Notes: generated from the sequence alone by a model not told the origin. Positions 53,084 to 61,491 are shown, counted from the stretch's first letter. The stretch is DNA of 64,000 nucleotides from Winogradskyella forsetii (GCF_013394595.1 NZ_CP053348.1:930001-994000), one strand, 5' to 3'. Program-made: numbers and translations.

Positions 53084-54265
53084 TTACAACTTAAAATAAT
53101 CAATATAATTCTGTAAATCTTTATCACCTCGACCAGATAAATTTAGAACAATGATATCATTTGGTTTGAAAGTTTTATGTTCAAATACGGCCAAAGCATG
53201 AGAGGTTTCAATCGCAGGAATGATGCCTTCTAACTGGCATAGACTGAATCCAGCTTTCATGGCGTCATCATCAGTTATGGCAATAAATTCCGCTCGACCA
53301 GTTTTATATAAATTAGCATGCATTGGCCCAACACCTGGATAATCCAATCCGGCAGAAATGGAATAGGGTTCTGTTATTTGTCCATCCTTCGTTTGCATTA
53401 ATAAGGTTTTGCTACCATGAATAATTCCTTCTTTTCCTAGCACCGAAGTGGCAGCGCTTTCTCCAGAATCCACCCCTAATCCTGCGGCTTCAACGGCTAT
53501 GATATTTACGTTGTCATTGTCTAGATAATGATAATAAGTACCGGCAGCATTGCTTCCTCCTCCAACACAAGCAATGAGATAATCGGGATCTTCTGTGCCT
53601 TCTTTTTCCATAAGTTGACTTTTGATCTCTTCAGAAACCACAGCTTGAAACTTGGCAACCATATCTGGATAGGGATGAGGACCAACCACACTTCCAATAA
53701 TATAATGTGTATCTACAGGATTGTTGATCCAATCACGAATCGCTTCGTTGGTGGCATCTTTTAAAGTCCTGCTTCCCGATAAAGCGGGAACTACAGTTGC
53801 GCCTAACATTTTCATTCTTGCGACATTTGGCGCTTGTCTTGCAATGTCAATTTCGCCCATGTAAACAATACATTCAATGCCCATTAGAGCACAAACGGTT
53901 GCTGTGGCAACACCATGTTGACCAGCTCCAGTTTCGGCAATAATCCTGTTTTTTCCAAGACGTTTTGCCATAAGGATTTGACCAATGGTATTATTGATTT
54001 TGTGAGCTCCAGTGTGGTTGAGGTCTTCACGCTTGAGATATATTTTTGTATTGTATTTTTCTGAAAGCCGTTTGGCAAAATAGAGTGGAGAAGGTCTGCC
54101 CACATAATCTTTTAGTAAAGCATTGAACTCTTCTTGGAATGAAGGTTCTGCCATGATTTTTAAATAGTTTTGACGCAATTCCTCTACATTTGGGTAAAGC
54201 ATTTCTGGAATATATGCACCTCCAAATTCTCCGTAATATCCTTTTTCGTTAATGTTGTAACTCAT
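53084..54265 (-). CDS. trpB: Tryptophan synthase beta chain
   Basis: The 393-residue PLP enzyme joins indole and serine to make tryptophan. It is the standard TrpB1 type, which works with Trp[50 protein letters not shown] with the PLP Lys in [55 protein letters not shown]. It overlaps trpF by 17 bp. It is the last trp gene here; trpA, normally next, is absent. Confidence 0.96.
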   Translation of the reverse strand: MSYNINEKGYYGEFGGAYIPEMLYPNVEELRQNYLKIMAEPSFQEEFNALLKDYVGRPSPLYFAKRLSEKYNTKIYLKREDLNHTGAHKINNTIGQILMAKRLGKNRIIAETGAGQHGVATATVCALMGIECIVYMGEIDIARQAPNVARMKMLGATVVPALSGSRTLKDATNEAIRDWINNPVDTHYIIGSVVGPHPYPDMVAKFQAVVSEEIKSQLMEKEGTEDPDYLIACVGGGSNAAGTYYHYLDNDNVNIIAVEAAGLGVDSGESAATSVLGKEGIIHGSKTLLMQTKDGQITEPYSISAGLDYPGVGPMHANLYKTGRAEFIAITDDDAMKAGFSLCQLEGIIPAIETSHALAVFEHKTFKPNDIIVLNLSGRGDKDLQNYIDYFKL

Positions 54266-54863
54266 ACCTAAACTTTTCTAATTCGTCAATATTTTTTAAT
54301 CCAGCTTCAATCTCAAATTTACTATTAACGTCTATAGCATAACAATATTTTGAAGCAGAATTTTTTTTGAATTCTTTAATTTTTTCAATGTCTTCTATGC
54401 CAATGCCGCCACTTAAAAAATAGGGTTTAGTGGAAGGATAATTTTTAAGAACATCCCAATTAAAACTGAAACCATTGCCTCCAGGTAATTTTCCTTTAGT
54501 ATCAAATAAGAAAAATTCGCATACCTCTTCGTAAGGTTGAAGTACGTTAAAATTGAATTGATCCTTAATACTAAAGACCTTTATGACCTCCACATGCTTT
54601 ATTGTAGCACAATATTCTGGCGATTCATGCCCATGTAATTGAACAACTTTCAGGTTAAATTTCTTAATCGTTTCCAATACGATTTCTAATTTTTCATCCA
54701 CAAAAACACCAACTTTTTTAATTCTATTTGGTAATTTGGGAATAGTAGTGGTGAATTGCCTAGACGATTTTTTATAAAATATAAAGCCCAAAAAGTCGGG
54801 TTGCAGTTTAGCAACAGCTTCTATGTTGTCTTTATATTTCATTCCACAAACTTTCAGTTTCAT
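54249..54863 (-). CDS. trpF: Phosphoribosylanthranilate isomerase
   Basis: The 204-residue TIM-barrel enzyme converts PRA to CdRP. The catalytic Cys is in [11 protein letters not shown], and the catalytic Asp is in [20 protein letters not shown]. The phosphate-binding loop is [11 protein letters not shown], followed by [18 protein letters not shown] prefer the start before KLKVCGM; an ATG four codons upstream (54875) is possible. Its end overlaps trpB, so the two are translationally coupled. Confidence 0.93.
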   Translation of the reverse strand: MKLKVCGMKYKDNIEAVAKLQPDFLGFIFYKKSSRQFTTTIPKLPNRIKKVGVFVDEKLEIVLETIKKFNLKVVQLHGHESPEYCATIKHVEVIKVFSIKDQFNFNVLQPYEEVCEFFLFDTKGKLPGGNGFSFNWDVLKNYPSTKPYFLSGGIGIEDIEKIKEFKKNSASKYCYAIDVNSKFEIEAGLKNIDELEKFRYELQH

Positions 54864-54895
54864 ATTTACAGCCATAATGGTGTCGCTTGATATAA

Positions 54896-54924
54896 ACCTA
54901 CAAGGTTTTTGAAACCTTGCAGGT
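54896..54924. repeat. Hairpin repeat upstream of trpF
   Basis: The arms ACCTACAAGGTTT/AAACCTTGCAGGT pair across three bases with one mismatch. This looks like a common flavobacterial intergenic palindrome. There is no T-run, so it is not a terminator. Confidence 0.7.
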
Positions 54925-54974
54925 CATTCTATTACTTTAATTGGTCTTTCATTTTTTTCATCCGCGTAAAAATT

Positions 54975-55000
54975 CTCCTCCCTTGGAGGAGCTAGAGGAG
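54975..55000. repeat. CTCCTCC/GGAGGAG palindromic repeat in the trpF-trpC spacer
   Basis: The arms CTCCTCC and GGAGGAG are separated by CTT and followed by CTAGAGGAGGC. A related form (CCTTCC/GGAAGG with a trailing TTAGTAGGGG) lies just before the rhodanese gene at 62628. Confidence 0.6.
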
Positions 55001-55006
55001 GCTTTT

Positions 55007-55789
55007 TTATATTAGGCTCTTTATAAATTGTTTCGCGCTTTCTCCAGGATTATCAGTCTTCATAAAGTTTTCACCTATTAGAAATCCTTTATAACCAAAG
55101 GGTTGCAATTCCTTAATGGCTTCGACTGAACTAATGCCACTTTCGGAGACTTTTACAAAATCTTCAGGAATTAATTGGCTTAATTCTTTTGATATATCTA
55201 AGCTAACTTCAAAAGTTTTAAGATTTCTATTGTTTACGCCTAACATATCCAAAGACGGCATAATGGATTTATGTAATTCGTCTTCGTTATGTACTTCAAG
55301 TAAAACATCAAGATTTAAACGTTTTGCAAATTCTGAAAAATGTTTGATTTCAGCTTTTGTCAGAATTGCAGCAATGAGTAAAATAGCATCGGCACCAATG
55401 GCTTTGGCTTCAATAATCTGATATTCATCAATAATAAATTCTTTTCGTAATAAGGGCAAACTACAACTTTCTCTAGCATTTATTAAATCGTCCATGGTGC
55501 CGCCAAAATAAATTTCGTCTGTTAAAACAGACATACCACAGACGCCTGCCATTTCATAACCAATAGCGACATCTTCAACCAAAGCCGTATTGTTGATAAT
55601 TGATTTTGAAGGCGATTTACGCTTAAATTCAGCAATAATCCCAGAGTTGCTGGCTCTTAATTTTTTTGAAAGTGAAGTTGTTTTCATTCCAAAAGAAGGC
55701 AATTGCTCATAGGCTGCTATTGGAATGAACTCTTTTTTGAGTTCAACTTCTTTACGCTTGTCTTTAACTATTTTATCTAATATGTTCAT
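55007..55789 (-). CDS. trpC: Indole-3-glycerol-phosphate synthase
   Basis: The 260-residue TIM-barrel enzyme forms indole-3-glycerol phosphate from CdRP. Motifs are IIAEFKRKSPSKSII (first catalytic Lys), SVLTDEIYFGGTMDDL, LLRKEFIIDEYQIIEAKAIG, LEVHNEDELHKSI, GVNNRNLKTFEVSLD and SESGISSVEAIKEL. The start codon is directly adjacent to a heptanucleotide repeat array, which may affect translation start or transcript spacing. Confidence 0.96.
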   Translation of the reverse strand: MNILDKIVKDKRKEVELKKEFIPIAAYEQLPSFGMKTTSLSKKLRASNSGIIAEFKRKSPSKSIINNTALVEDVAIGYEMAGVCGMSVLTDEIYFGGTMDDLINARESCSLPLLRKEFIIDEYQIIEAKAIGADAILLIAAILTKAEIKHFSEFAKRLNLDVLLEVHNEDELHKSIMPSLDMLGVNNRNLKTFEVSLDISKELSQLIPEDFVKVSESGISSVEAIKELQPFGYKGFLIGENFMKTDNPGESAKQFIKSLI

Positions 55790-55845
55790 ATTCAGTATTC
55801 AGTATTCAGTATTCAGTATTCAGTATTCAGTATTCAGTATTTAGT
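55790..55845. repeat. Heptanucleotide tandem array touching the trpC start codon
   Basis: Seven perfect copies of ATTCAGT followed by one variant ATTTAGT (on the trp strand ACTGAAT). The first copy begins at the base next to the trpC ATG. Seven-base arrays of this kind are prone to copy-number change. Confidence 0.92.
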
Positions 55846-55888
55846 GCTCGGTGAGCAGACTGTATACTGAAGACTGAACATTGCCAAC

Positions 55889-56890
55889 TCATTTTCCACT
55901 CAACGCGACCAAAGTATCCATACTCTTTTTCGCTTTTCCGCTTTCTAACGACTCTTTAGCCAACTCAAAACCTTCCTTATGGGAAATTTGTTTTGCAGTA
56001 GCTATGGCTAATCCGGCATTGGCGCATACGACATTATTTTGGGCTTTAGAACCATTTCCATTTATAATTTTTGTGAAAAGTTTAGCGGCCTGCTTTACCG
56101 TGTTTCCTCCAAATATTGCTGATTGTTCTACGCTGTCAACTCCTAATTCATAAGGTTCAAATAAGGTTTCTGAATTGTTGGAAATCACTTTGGTTTTTCC
56201 TGTTAAGGATATTTCATCATATCCATCCAAGGCGTGAACAATAGCATAATTCTTATCGGATTCTTGGTACAAATAGCCATAAAGCCTTAATAGTTCAAGA
56301 TTAAATACACCTACCATTTGATTTTTTGGAAAGGCTGGGTTTACCATTGGGCCCAACATATTGAAAAATGTTTTGACACCGAGCTCTTTTCTAATGGGTG
56401 CCACATTTTTCATGGCCGGATGAAATAATGGTGCATGTAACACACAAATCCCTGCTTCATCGATACTCCGTTTTAAAAAATCAATATTATTTGTGAATTT
56501 GATACCCAAGCTTTCCATGACGTTTGATGAACCACATGCGGATGACACACCATAGTTTCCATGTTTTGTCACATGAATTCCTGCACCTGCAGTTACAAAG
56601 GACGATAAGGTTGATATGTTAAATGTGTCTTTTCCATCGCCACCTGTTCCGCATAAATCGATGGTATTGTAATCTTCTAAATCTACAGGAACACAAAGTT
56701 CTAAAAGTGCATCCCTAAATCCTCGAAGTTCGTCTAAAGTTATACTTCGCATCATATAAACGGTTAAAAATGATGCAATTTGGCTTTGGTTATATTTTCC
56801 TGCTGAAATATTAACCAAGACATTTTTTGCTTCTTCGCTTGAGATGCTTTCTTGATTGATTAGTCTGTTAAGTAGTTGTTTCATATTCAT
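55889..56890 (-). CDS. trpD: Anthranilate phosphoribosyltransferase
   Basis: The 333-residue enzyme adds phosphoribose to anthranilate. Motifs are LCGTGGDGKDTFNISTLSSF (PRPP loop), VTKHGNYGVSSACGSSNVME, FFNMLGPMVNPAFPKNQMVG and VHALDGYDEISLTGKTKVI. A second in-frame ATG two codons later (56884) could be the real start. Directly upstream of the listed ATG is a hairpin repeat, so the true start matters for spacing. Confidence 0.95.
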   Translation of the reverse strand: MNMKQLLNRLINQESISSEEAKNVLVNISAGKYNQSQIASFLTVYMMRSITLDELRGFRDALLELCVPVDLEDYNTIDLCGTGGDGKDTFNISTLSSFVTAGAGIHVTKHGNYGVSSACGSSNVMESLGIKFTNNIDFLKRSIDEAGICVLHAPLFHPAMKNVAPIRKELGVKTFFNMLGPMVNPAFPKNQMVGVFNLELLRLYGYLYQESDKNYAIVHALDGYDEISLTGKTKVISNNSETLFEPYELGVDSVEQSAIFGGNTVKQAAKLFTKIINGNGSKAQNNVVCANAGLAIATAKQISHKEGFELAKESLESGKAKKSMDTLVALSGK

Positions 56891-57111
56891 TTCCCACGAA
56901 AGTGGGAATCTGTTTGTTAATTACTCATTTTTCTTTTGTTCATTTTGCCTTGTTGCAAAACGAACCAAAAAAACAAAACGATTATTAGGAAATTGCTAAA
57001 GCATCTTTCGCTTCCAAAGCTACATGCTTGAAGCTTCGCTTCGCAGTTCCGCTCTTTCGCTCACTATTTCTGAAAATCGTTGCTTCCGACGTTGTCGGAA
57101 AAAAGGACATT
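56891..57111. repeat. Composite repeat, copy A (trpD-trpG spacer)
   Basis: It begins with the hairpin TTCCCAC/GTGGGAA (loop GAAA, then TCTG). After 30 bp comes a block of about 174 bp starting GTTCATTTTG and ending AGGACATT. Copy B (57768-57991) has the same order, spacing and about the same sequence. No open frame of note; this fills nearly the whole spacer. Confidence 0.85.
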
Positions 57112-57194
57112 CATATTTATTAAATTTCGTTTTTATCAAAAAAGATTTTTTCTTTTTCTTGAAAAATTTAACTATTCTTAATTCTTAATTCTTT

Positions 57195-57761
57195 TCACTC
57201 ATTAACCCAATTCTCCAAAATCCGTTTCCCATTCGGTGTTAGAACGGATTCTGGATGATATTGTACGCCCTTAACATCGTAAATTTTATGTCTAAGCGAC
57301 ATTATCTGACCATTTTCGTCAAATGATGTAGCTTCTAAGCTTTCCGGCAAATTGATGTTGACCACCCAAGAGTGGTATCTACCCACTTCAAATGTTTTAT
57401 CAAGTCCTTTGAATAAGGTTTCATCATCAACGGAAAGTGTCACGTTTGTTGCTACACCATGATAAACATTATCTAAATTTTCTAAAGTGCCTCCAAAGAC
57501 TTCGCCAATAGCTTGCTGTCCTAAACAAACACCTAAAATACTCTTAGTTGCTGCATAGGTAGCGATAATTTGTTTTAATAATCCTGCCTCATCTGGAATT
57601 CCTGGTCCTGGTGATAACACAATTTTATCAAACGCATCAACGTCTTCGAGTGTTAATTTATCGTTTCTTTTTACGGTGACTTCACAATCTAAATCTTCCA
57701 AATAATGGACTAGATTGTAGGTGAAACTGTCGTAGTTGTCTATGACTAATATTTTTTTCAT
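57195..57761 (-). CDS. trpG: Anthranilate synthase, glutamine amidotransferase component
   Basis: The 188-residue class I amidotransferase supplies ammonia to TrpE. It starts ILVIDNYDSFTYNLVHYLED. The catalytic Cys79 is in LGVCLGQQAIGEVFGG and the catalytic His-Glu in GVQYHPESVLTPNGKRIL. LSPGPGIPDEAG is the oxyanion-strand motif. The length is standard. PabA is the alternative, but the position between trpE and trpD decides for TrpG. A hairpin repeat starts 7 bp upstream of the ATG. Confidence 0.95.
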   Translation of the reverse strand: MKKILVIDNYDSFTYNLVHYLEDLDCEVTVKRNDKLTLEDVDAFDKIVLSPGPGIPDEAGLLKQIIATYAATKSILGVCLGQQAIGEVFGGTLENLDNVYHGVATNVTLSVDDETLFKGLDKTFEVGRYHSWVVNINLPESLEATSFDENGQIMSLRHKIYDVKGVQYHPESVLTPNGKRILENWVNE

Positions 57762-57767
57762 CTTTAG

Positions 57768-57991
57768 TTCCTGCGAAAGCAGGAATCTTCTTTAATTAAA
57801 CTTCTTTTTTAATTCTGTTCATTTTGTCTTGATACAAAACGAACCAAAAAATCAAAACGATTTATAAGGAAATTGCTAAAGCACCATTCGCTTTCAAAGC
57901 TGCATGCTTGAAGCTTCGCTTCGCAGTTTCGCTTTTTCGCTCATTATTTCTGAAAATCGTTGTTTTCGACGCCGTCGAAATTAAGGACATT
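57768..57991. repeat. Composite repeat, copy B (trpG-trpE spacer)
   Basis: It begins with the hairpin TTCCTGC/GCAGGAA (loop GAAA, then TCTT), identical to the copy after prfA. After 32 bp follows the block from GTTCATTTTG to AGGACATT, matching copy A. The remaining 89 bp before trpE contain nothing I recognise. Confidence 0.85.
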
Positions 57992-58080
57992 AATATGTGC
58001 CATTTTTTGTTAGATCCCAATTTATATTCATTTTTTCTTTTTAAAACTTTGCACTGAATACAGCAACTGAAAACTATTTT

Positions 58081-59481
58081 TCAAATCTCCTCTGCCTGTT
58101 CAATTGCCTTTGTCAACGCGCCGAGTTTATTATAGACTTCTTGCAATTCACTTTCTGGATTTGATTTTGCTACTAATCCAGCGCCTGCTTGCCAGAATAA
58201 TTTGTGATTCTGACTCAAAAATGTTCTAATCATAATCGCATGATTAAAATTACCATTAAAATCCATAAAACCAATGGCGCCACCATAATAGCCTCTGCTT
58301 GTTTTTTCATATTTTTCTATGAGTTGCATGGCTTTATGCTTTGGTGCGCCGCTCAACGTTCCTGCGGGAAATGTATCGGCAACAACTTGCATCGTATCCG
58401 TATTTTTATGAATAGTGCCTGTCACTTTACTTACCAAATGGATCACATGGGAAAAAAACTGTACTTCCCTATAATTCTCAACCGTAACTTGGCTTCCGTG
58501 TCTGCTTAAATCGTTTCGTGCCAAATCTACCAGCATTACGTGTTCGCTATTTTCCTTTTTGTCTTTTATTAATAGTTCTGCGAGTTCTGCGTCTTTAAGG
58601 TCGTTACCACTTCGCTTAAAAGTTCCTGCAATTGGGTGGATTTCAGCTTTCCCATCGCTAACCACTAATTGTGCTTCAGGCGAACTCCCGAATATTTTAA
58701 AATTCCCATAATCGAAATAAAACAGGTATGGTGAAGGGTTGATGCTTCTCAAAGCCCTGTAGACATTAAATTCGTCTCCACTAAATTGTTGCGAAAATCT
58801 TTTAGACAATACCAATTGAAACACATCGCCTCTTCCACAATGTTTTTTTGCCAATTCTACATGTTGTTTATACTCATCATCAGTAAGATTGGATGCAAGG
58901 TCTCCTTTCCTTTTAAAATCGTAAGAGGCATATTGCCTGGTTTGGATTAATTGAAGAAGTTCATCAATGTTATTTTCGGTATCAAAACAATGCGCAAAAA
59001 TATAAGCTTCGTTCTTAAAGTGATTGATGGCAATTATGTTTTGGTAGACAGCGTAATAAATTTCAGGAATGGTAACGGAATTTTCCTTTTTCGAAATTTC
59101 AATATCTTCAAAATACTTTACAGCATCATAGGCGGTATATCCAAAAATACCATTGTTGATAAATTTGAATTCTTCATTGGAATCGACTTTAAAGCGTTGA
59201 GTGAATTTGTGAATTTCTTCAACCACACCAACCGTGTCAACAAAATTGGATTTAGAACTTCCGTCTGGATAGGTTTGGTAAATCGTATCGCCTTCAACCT
59301 TAATAGAAGCAATGGGATTACAGCAGATATAAGAAAAACTGTTGTCGTTAGCATGATAGTCACTACTTTCCAATAGAATACTATTTGGGAATTTATCCCT
59401 GATTTTTAGATAGATGCTCACAGGAGTTATGGTATCTGCTAAGATTTTTTTGTAATGTGTATATAAACTAAATGTTTTCAT
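58081..59481 (-). CDS. trpE: Anthranilate synthase component I
   Basis: The 466-residue chorismate-using enzyme forms anthranilate with TrpG. The N-terminal part carries LLESSDYHANDNSFSYICCN (feedback-site LLES motif). The catalytic core has DVFQLVLSKRFSQQF, PSPYLFYFDYGNFKIFGSSP EAQLVV, IHPIAGTFKRSGND, DLARNDLSRHG and FPAGTLSGAPKHKAMQLIEK. PabB is excluded by the operon. It is the first structural gene after the attenuator. Confidence 0.96.
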   Translation of the reverse strand: MKTFSLYTHYKKILADTITPVSIYLKIRDKFPNSILLESSDYHANDNSFSYICCNPIASIKVEGDTIYQTYPDGSSKSNFVDTVGVVEEIHKFTQRFKVDSNEEFKFINNGIFGYTAYDAVKYFEDIEISKKENSVTIPEIYYAVYQNIIAINHFKNEAYIFAHCFDTENNIDELLQLIQTRQYASYDFKRKGDLASNLTDDEYKQHVELAKKHCGRGDVFQLVLSKRFSQQFSGDEFNVYRALRSINPSPYLFYFDYGNFKIFGSSPEAQLVVSDGKAEIHPIAGTFKRSGNDLKDAELAELLIKDKKENSEHVMLVDLARNDLSRHGSQVTVENYREVQFFSHVIHLVSKVTGTIHKNTDTMQVVADTFPAGTLSGAPKHKAMQLIEKYEKTSRGYYGGAIGFMDFNGNFNHAIMIRTFLSQNHKLFWQAGAGLVAKSNPESELQEVYNKLGALTKAIEQAEEI

Positions 59482-59520
59482 GTTTATGCTGATCTTGTTT
59501 CAGTGTATGCTTAATTAAAA

Positions 59521-59552
59521 AAGGCTTGTCGTGAATGACAAGCCTTTTTTTA
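59521..59552 (-). terminator. trp attenuator terminator
   Basis: The stem AAGGCTTGTC/GACAAGCCTT is followed on the minus strand by TTTTTT. It lies between the leader peptide stop and the trpE start codon, so it must be bypassed to express the operon. Confidence 0.88.
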
Positions 59553-59579
59553 TATAATTACATAACAAGGATGATTTCA

Positions 59580-59633
59580 CTAACGAAAGTTTGAGAAATT
59601 CCACCACCAAGTATGATTTGTATTTATTTTCAT
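59580..59633 (-). CDS. trpL: trp operon leader peptide with three Trp codons
   Basis: The 17-codon frame encodes MKINTNHTWWWNFSNFR. Three consecutive TGG codons precede an intrinsic terminator that lies 28 bp after the stop. This is the classic layout for ribosome-mediated attenuation: scarce Trp-tRNA stalls the ribosome at WWW and favours readthrough. The -7 box of the promoter ends 7 bp before the ATG, so the mRNA is nearly leaderless. I could not prove a full antiterminator pairing by eye. Confidence 0.85.
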   Translation of the reverse strand: MKINTNHTWWWNFSNFR

Positions 59634-59640
59634 TGAACGT

Positions 59641-59671
59641 CAAATATAGATATCAAAAGTTTTATTTCAAA
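59641..59671 (-). promoter_or_regulatory. trp operon promoter (-33/-7)
   Basis: On the minus strand TTTG, 19 bp, TATATTTG: a full match to the Bacteroidota consensus TTTG-N19-TAnnTTTG. It is the best promoter in the window. Confidence 0.8.
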
Positions 59672-59688
59672 CTAAAATGCATAAAAAA

Positions 59689-59723
59689 TTCCTGTTTCGA
59701 TAAATTTATGATCTCCACAGGAA
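59689..59723 (-). terminator. Terminator after the YceI gene
   Basis: The stem TTCCTGT/ACAGGAA with a long loop is followed by TTTTTT on the minus strand. It separates marR-yceI from trp. Confidence 0.6.
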
Positions 59724-59752
59724 CTTATCGCAATTAATCTAGGTGCTAATTA

Positions 59753-60322
59753 TTAGAATGATAAATTGACAATTAAGTCGAAATTATCATATATAGCTTT
59801 ATCTTTTAATCCATCAAAAAAGCTTGAAGAACCATATTTAATATCATATTCTGTCCGGTCTATTTCTAAAGATGCTTTAGCTGAATTTTTATTTACGGTC
59901 ATTGAAAACTCTACTGGTTTAGTAGTTTCTTTTATAGTTAAATTAGCTTTTACTTTGTAATCACCATCTTTACCAGAAACGTTTATAAATTCTAAGGTTG
60001 CTACAGGAAATTTTTCTACACCAAAAAAGTCTGCAGATTTTAAATGACCATCTAGTTTACCTTTGTATTCACCTTCTAAATCCGTTGTATTTATAGATGT
60101 CATATCCATAACAAATGTTCCTCCTGTAAGTGTTTCTCCGTCAAAAGATAGTTTGCCGCTAGCCAAATTAATTGTTCCTTCGTGCTGACCCGTAACTTTA
60201 TAGCCTTTCCAGGTTACCGAGCTTTTTTCAATATCAACTATTTTGTCTGAAACTGCTGTGTAAGACATAAATGATAGCGCTAATACGATTAGCATTGCAA
60301 TTTTAGAATTTCTGTTTTTCAT
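59753..60322 (-). CDS. YceI-family periplasmic lipid-binding protein
   Basis: The 189-residue protein has a signal peptide (MKNRNSKIAMLIVLALSFMS) and one YceI beta-barrel domain: VDIEKSSVTWKGYKVTGQHE, GTFVMDMTSINTTDLEGEYK, HLKSADFFGVEKFPVATLEF and KSFDF-like end (YDNFDLIVNLSF). YceI proteins bind isoprenoid-type lipids, and many are induced by stress or pH. It lies 2 bp behind the MarR gene and is almost certainly cotranscribed and controlled by it. Confidence 0.92.
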   Translation of the reverse strand: MKNRNSKIAMLIVLALSFMSYTAVSDKIVDIEKSSVTWKGYKVTGQHEGTINLASGKLSFDGETLTGGTFVMDMTSINTTDLEGEYKGKLDGHLKSADFFGVEKFPVATLEFINVSGKDGDYKVKANLTIKETTKPVEFSMTVNKNSAKASLEIDRTEYDIKYGSSSFFDGLKDKAIYDNFDLIVNLSF

Positions 60323-60324
60323 AA

Positions 60325-60783
60325 TTATTGATTTTTAAGTTTTATTAAAAGATTATTTAATTGCGTTAACTCTTCGTGAGTTAAGTTTTTTGTTAAGTTT
60401 TCTTCAGTGGTATTTATAATAGGGTCAATTATTTTCAAGGTATTTAAACCTAAATCTGTAATTAAAATTTCTACTTTTCTTCTATTCGCTTTACAAATAG
60501 TACGTTTAACAAACCCTTTTTTTATTAGTTTATCAACCAGTCTGGTAGTGTTACTCATTTTACTTACCATACGCTCTTGTATGTCTTGTAAATTAATAGG
60601 GTTACTATTTTGACCTCTTAAAATTCTTAATACATTGAATTGTTCTAAGGATAAATCGTAAGGCTTTAACTCTAGTAATAACGCATCTTTAATGTAATTA
60701 TGAGAAAAAAATAGATTGATTACTGTAGCTTTATGCAACGGTAATTCCTTATTTGTTTGTAATCTTTTTTCTAACTCTTTCAT
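60325..60783 (-). CDS. MarR-family transcriptional regulator
   Basis: The 152-residue winged-helix regulator shows LSLEQFNVLRILRGQNSNPI, LQDIQERMVSKMSNTTRLVD KLIKKGFVKRTIC, and NRRKVEILITDLGLNTLKII, the MarR wing. I use the ATG at 60783: the -7 box at 60802-60809 places the mRNA start near 60795, downstream of the alternative ATG at 60804. Overlapping palindromes cover the promoter and start codon, so it likely represses itself and yceI. The signal is unknown. Confidence 0.9.
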   Translation of the reverse strand: MKELEKRLQTNKELPLHKATVINLFFSHNYIKDALLLELKPYDLSLEQFNVLRILRGQNSNPINLQDIQERMVSKMSNTTRLVDKLIKKGFVKRTICKANRRKVEILITDLGLNTLKIIDPIINTTEENLTKNLTHEELTQLNNLLIKLKNQ

Positions 60784-60811
60784 ATACAACAATTGTATAT
60801 ACAAATGTATA
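60782..60811. promoter_or_regulatory. MarR operator: nested TATACA/TGTATA palindromes
   Basis: ATATACAA-CAA-TTGTATAT (60782-60800), TTGTATATACAA (60793-60804, perfect) and TATACA-AA-TGTATA (60798-60811) overlap each other. They also cover the -7 box TACATTTG (minus strand, 60802-60809) and the marR ATG. Confidence 0.7.
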
Positions 60812-60885
60812 CCTTTTATTTGAAGTAATCACTAATGTTTTGTTAAAAATTAAAAGTTGAACATTTTGATTGATAAATTTATAGC

Positions 60886-61452
60886 ATGAAGTATTTATCA
60901 CTCATAGTTGTAATATTATTAATGTCTTGCAAAAATGAGACGTCATCCCAAGCTATAGAGGAGTCAAATCAAAATTCATTGGTAGATCAAGTTGAACCTA
61001 ATATGGCGCAACCAGAAACTAATAGACCATTTGAGGTATATGACTATGATGGTTTAGAACCTTTAATTAATAAGGAAGACGATAAGGTGCATGTTGTTAA
61101 TTTTTGGGCCACTTGGTGTGCACCTTGTGTTAAAGAGCTACCGTATTTTGAAGCTGTTAATGAAACCTATAAAGCTAAAGGGGTGGAAGTGCTATTGGTT
61201 AGTTTAGATTTTCCTAAGGATTACGATACTAAACTAACGCCATTTTTAGAAAAGAAGTCAATAACATCTAAAGTGGTAGCTTTAGATGATACGGACCAAA
61301 ACAGATGGATTCCTGCAATCGATGAAAATTGGTCGGGAGCAATACCTGCAACTATTATATATATGGGAGACAAACGACAGTTTTACGAAAAATCATTTAC
61401 ACAAGACGAATTAGAAACCGAATTGCTTAAATTCCTGTCTGCTGACAGGTAG
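60886..61452 (+). CDS. TlpA-type thioredoxin-fold lipoprotein
   Basis: The 188-residue lipoprotein starts MKYLSLIVVILLMSCKNETS, with lipobox LMSC. The thioredoxin domain has the active site FWATWCAPCVKELPYFEAV, and the cis-Pro is in GAIPATIIYMG. The sequence between (VLLVSLDFPKDYDTKLTPFL) is typical of TlpA/ResA-like proteins. It should reduce disulfides in the periplasm, taking electrons from a DsbD/CcdA partner; a DsbD-like gene lies 2 kb downstream. Confidence 0.9.
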   Translation: MKYLSLIVVILLMSCKNETSSQAIEESNQNSLVDQVEPNMAQPETNRPFEVYDYDGLEPLINKEDDKVHVVNFWATWCAPCVKELPYFEAVNETYKAKGVEVLLVSLDFPKDYDTKLTPFLEKKSITSKVVALDDTDQNRWIPAIDENWSGAIPATIIYMGDKRQFYEKSFTQDELETELLKFLSADR

Positions 61453-61491
61453 ATATTCAGCATTAACAAACAATTTTTAAAAATAAAAAAG

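Noticed and set aside
55790..55845. CRISPR array
   Set aside because: The repeats are only 7 bp, contiguous and without spacers; no cas genes are present.
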